The notes beneath the pieces were generated by a model. It did not search any database. It was not told the DNA's origin and saw nothing but the letters and a program-made list of their open reading frames with translations. From Paenibacillus baekrokdamisoli (GTDB lineage Bacteria > Bacillota > Bacilli > Paenibacillales > Paenibacillaceae), in the NCBI RefSeq assembly GCF_003945345.1, contig NZ_AP019308.1, positions 4,667,501-4,731,500 on the forward strand: 64,000 nucleotides of DNA, read 5' to 3'. The translations under genes and the position numbers were made by a program. This document shows positions 61,804 through 64,000 of this stretch, piece by piece; within the stretch, counting starts at the first letter, position 1; each line of letters opens with the position of its first letter.

Positions 61804-61860
61804 ACACAAAAAGTCACTCCCTTACGCAATCTGACTGCTCAAGGGAGTGACTTTTTGTGT
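61804..61860. terminator. Bidirectional terminator
   Basis: A perfect 20-bp stem (ACACAAAAAGTCACTCCCTT with its complement) and 17-nt loop. It lies between convergent genes. Confidence 0.9.
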
Positions 61861-61919
61861 TTGCTGCTAAGTAGAACCTTAATTTAAGAGTACCCCATTA
61901 GTTTCCTCAACGACATGGA

Positions 61920-62405
61920 TTAAAGCGGAAGAACACGCACGACCGCTTGCTTCCCGCTTACTTGGATGCCCGTCTGTTTCTTGCCGGCTGCTGCCAAATC
62001 CTTCAGTGCCCGCTCCAACAATTCCTTAGCCTTCGGCCCTTCTTTGCCCTGAATCCGGACAACTAGCTCCACCGCATTGCCTGAAGATAACAGCTTTTCG
62101 CTTTGCCGCAGCTTTGTATCATAGTCGTGATCTTCAATATGTGTTGTAAGCCGAATCTCCTTGACCTTCATCGGCTGTTCCTTCTTGCTTGTCTCCCGCT
62201 TCTCTGCAATGGCGCTCTGTTTAGCGGCTCCTCTGCTGATCAGCTTGCAGGGTGGAGGACTGCTCATTAAAGAGGTACATACCAAGTCCACCTTCAGCTT
62301 CTTAGCTAGCGCCAAAGCCTCATCCCTCGGTACAATCCCCATATTCTCACCGTTTAACCCCGTTAACTGTACTTCGGATGCTTTGATTTGCTCATTCACG
62401 ATCAA
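61920..62405 (-). CDS. Divergent translation initiation factor IF-3 paralogue
   Basis: A 161-residue protein with the IF-3 layout: NEQIKASEVQLTGLNGENMG at the start, VKEIRLTTHIEDHDYDTKLR at the C-terminal domain. Two canonical regions have changed: the linker after PPxCK lacks the usual DYGKYKYE, and the RGRE motif reads QGKE. The rRNA-contacting arginines are therefore reduced. It starts with TTG, with GGGAGAG 8 nt upstream. It is not with rpmI and rplT, as the main IF-3 gene is, so it is a paralogue of uncertain role. It follows the epimerase gene by one base. Confidence 0.8.
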   Translation of the reverse strand: MIVNEQIKASEVQLTGLNGENMGIVPRDEALALAKKLKVDLVCTSLMSSPPPCKLISRGAAKQSAIAEKRETSKKEQPMKVKEIRLTTHIEDHDYDTKLRQSEKLLSSGNAVELVVRIQGKEGPKAKELLERALKDLAAAGKKQTGIQVSGKQAVVRVLPL

Positions 62406-62406
62406 G

Positions 62407-63312
62407 TTATTGACTCTCCCTTACATGTTGATTCCCTGCTATATCTATAATTAATTGCGGTAGCCATTCATTCAATTGTTGAAAATTAAAACCAGCCGAT
62501 CGGGCCTTCGTCGTGTCAAAGTACCATGGCTCTGGAATACCGAATGGCGACTGATTCGCTGCATCTGCTTCCTTCACAAGGATTGACTTTTTCCCTGTCG
62601 CTTGCTCGATTAGTGACACTATTCTTCGAGGCGATATCTCGCCTTCTGAACAAGCATTCACCGGTCCGGTCAAGCTCGAGCGACCAAGCCAGAGCAAGAA
62701 ATCCGCTGCTTCATCTGCCTCAATAAAGGAGATTTGTACATCCGGACTTGGTATACCAAGCGGAAGTCCCTGCTGGACATGCTCCACATGAAAATGCAGC
62801 CGCCGCGTATAATCGCTATGTCCGAGTACGATCGGGAACCGAACAGCCACGACTGGGAAAGACGCCTGCTGCAGTAATACCGTCTCAACTAGTCGTTTTC
62901 CCTCTGCGTAATCGACCGCCTCCGGAGTGACTTCCGGAATCAAATAACTGTACGGATCAAAATCCGCTTCCACCTTGCGAGGCTCACCAAACGGATACAC
63001 ACTGACGGATGAGGTGACAATATAGGTACCTACACGACCGTCAAAAAGCTTCACAGCTTCTTGGGCATTCTGTGGTGAATAGCAAATATTATCATAGACA
63101 AGATCGAATGAAGCTACTCCCAATACACGGCGTAAAGCTTCCGAATCGGTTCGATCAGCCTGAAGATGCTTCACAGCATCACCGAAGGACTCAGGGAGTG
63201 AACCCCTCGTTATGACGGTTACGTCTGCCTCCTCTTGGATCAAGCGCTCCACCAGCTTCTTGCCAAAAAACCTCGTACCGCCAAGCACGAGCACCTTCTT
63301 TTTCTGCTGCAT
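62407..63312 (-). CDS. NAD-dependent epimerase/dehydratase (SDR) protein
   Basis: A 301-residue extended SDR enzyme. The nucleotide-binding motif is LVLGGTRFFGKKLVERLI. The active-site YxxxK is YAEGK in DYAEGKRLVETVLLQ, and SSVSVYPFGEP is the serine segment. It resembles the isoflavone-reductase or nucleoside-diphosphate-sugar epimerase group. GAGGAG lies before the ATG. Its stop is one base before the IF-3 paralogue start, so the two are coupled. Confidence 0.88.
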   Translation of the reverse strand: MQQKKKVLVLGGTRFFGKKLVERLIQEEADVTVITRGSLPESFGDAVKHLQADRTDSEALRRVLGVASFDLVYDNICYSPQNAQEAVKLFDGRVGTYIVTSSVSVYPFGEPRKVEADFDPYSYLIPEVTPEAVDYAEGKRLVETVLLQQASFPVVAVRFPIVLGHSDYTRRLHFHVEHVQQGLPLGIPSPDVQISFIEADEAADFLLWLGRSSLTGPVNACSEGEISPRRIVSLIEQATGKKSILVKEADAANQSPFGIPEPWYFDTTKARSAGFNFQQLNEWLPQLIIDIAGNQHVRESQ

Positions 63313-63399
63313 CTATATCAACTCCTCTAGCTATTAGCTTACAGTAAATGAGACGTGCATGCATCCAAACCGATGATATTGCGATTCCTGCTGTTCCTG

Positions 63400-63804
63400 C
63401 TATTCTTGCTGTTCTTGAAGCCTTAATGAGTAATAAGCCGTCTTCTCCTGTGCGACTGCCTTCACCTTCTCCAGCTGCCGCATGTGCTGCTCCAACTTGA
63501 CGATATGCTGATTGAGGATTAGCAAACGTTTCTGCAGCACTTCACGGATACCCTCATGCTCATCCTCATCCACTTTGCTTTGATGAAGCAGACAGCCATC
63601 CTCCGTGAATGCGGCGATGTCCTCAAGCCCCATGCCCGTTTCCTTCAATCCATGGATAAATCGGATAAATTGCAAATCTTGATCATCGTAACGACGTACC
63701 CCGTTCTGCCTGCTAGGCTGTGGAAGAACGCCTACCTTCTCATAATAGCGGAGCGTAAAAGCTGTAATACCCGTTAGTTTGGACATTTCCCCAATGGAGT
63801 ACAT
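63400..63804 (-). CDS. MerR-family transcriptional regulator
   Basis: A 134-residue regulator. The winged helix covers about 1-70 (YSIGEMSKLTGITAFTLRYY, PSRQNGVRRYDDQDLQFIRF) and a long coiled coil follows (LNQHIVKLEQHMRQLEKVKA). It resembles AdhR-type regulators of aldehyde or alcohol detoxification. GGGAGG precedes the ATG. It lies 40 bp after the dehydrogenase end, on the same strand, as in known dehydrogenase-MerR pairs. Confidence 0.9.
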   Translation of the reverse strand: MYSIGEMSKLTGITAFTLRYYEKVGVLPQPSRQNGVRRYDDQDLQFIRFIHGLKETGMGLEDIAAFTEDGCLLHQSKVDEDEHEGIREVLQKRLLILNQHIVKLEQHMRQLEKVKAVAQEKTAYYSLRLQEQQE

Positions 63805-63843
63805 GCGTGCCTGCCTCCCTTTACCCCACCACTAATGAGACTC

Positions 63844-64000
63844 TTATTCACCTACAAGGACAATTTTACCGCTTGCTGAGGATTGTTCAAGCAATTGTTG
63901 TGCACGAGCCGCCTCAAGAAGTGGAATTTCATGTGAAATGATCGGATTAATTGCACCTTTCTGCAGCAAACTAAAGACGGCTGATAGATCTTCCTTGAAC
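63844..64000 (-). CDS. Zinc-type alcohol dehydrogenase/quinone oxidoreductase (partial)
   Basis: The last 52 codons of a medium-chain dehydrogenase that continues beyond the right edge. The visible end reads KEDLSAVFSLLQKGAINPII, then EIPLLEAARAQQLLEQSSAS and GKIVLVGE, the typical C-terminus of quinone oxidoreductase-like enzymes. It likely forms an operon with the MerR regulator. Confidence 0.75.
   Translation of the reverse strand, partial: FKEDLSAVFSLLQKGAINPIISHEIPLLEAARAQQLLEQSSASGKIVLVGE

Overview
The window looks like a chromosomal segment of a Paenibacillus-type spore-forming Firmicute. The evidence is strong AGGAGG-type ribosome binding sites, frequent GTG and TTG starts, many ABC importers with lipoprotein binding proteins, a GntR regulator fused to a solute-binding domain, copper-amine-oxidase-like and PQQ-propeller secreted proteins, a PspC/PspA pair, and intergenic repeats of a kind I associate with Paenibacillus. 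I see no rRNA, tRNA, CRISPR array, transposase or phage structural gene.

Layout. 1-4.5 kb (minus): a possible immunity gene cut by the left edge and a 1411-residue modular toxin ending in a PD-(D/E)XK nuclease-like domain. 4.5-5.3 kb: decayed coding sequence and terminators. 5.3-9.5 kb (minus): a PotABCD/FbpABC-type ABC importer. 9.8-13.7 kb: a copper-amine-oxidase-like secreted protein, an EamA exporter and an M29 aminopeptidase preceded by three 38-bp repeats. 13.9-22.4 kb: a catabolic operon (binding protein, two permeases, cysteine hydrolase, two amidohydrolases, dehydrogenase) facing a GntR/solute-binding chimera, with matching 23-bp operators on both sides. 22.6-28.5 kb: HIT protein, preQ1 riboswitch plus queuosine-precursor transporter, PadR regulator, YdeP-type formate dehydrogenase with FdhD, glutathione peroxidase. 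28.6-34.2 kb: small membrane and secreted proteins and an HD-like/CHAP fusion. 34.4-37.4 kb: sugar isomerase and Gfo/Idh dehydrogenase with a divergent AraC regulator. 37.4-41.6 kb: ECF sigma/anti-sigma pair, two small secreted proteins, signal peptidase I, TVP38-family protein. 41.6-51.5 kb: mostly single enzymes, regulators and a MarR/DHA2 efflux pair. 51.5-55.6 kb: repeats, then PspC, PspA and a two-component system with a cysteine-containing GAF domain. 55.8-58.3 kb: FMN reductase, VOC protein, a hypothetical and a 64-residue zinc-ribbon protein. 58.3-61.8 kb: a WYL regulator with two tandem paralogues of unknown function. 61.9-64 kb: divergent IF-3 paralogue, NAD epimerase, MerR regulator and the end of a zinc-type dehydrogenase.

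How they work together. The clearest integrated units are (i) the toxin with a translationally adjacent candidate immunity gene, (ii) the 13.9-22.4 kb uptake and degradation operon controlled by a regulator that looks like a cytoplasmic copy of its own binding protein, (iii) the riboswitch-controlled queuosine precursor transporter, (iv) the WYL regulator, whose promoter carries an inverted repeat in its spacer, followed by two similar proteins with a BtrH/C39-like look, and (v) the envelope-stress block PspC-PspA-histidine kinase-response regulator. All family names are judged from visible motifs; no database search was run.
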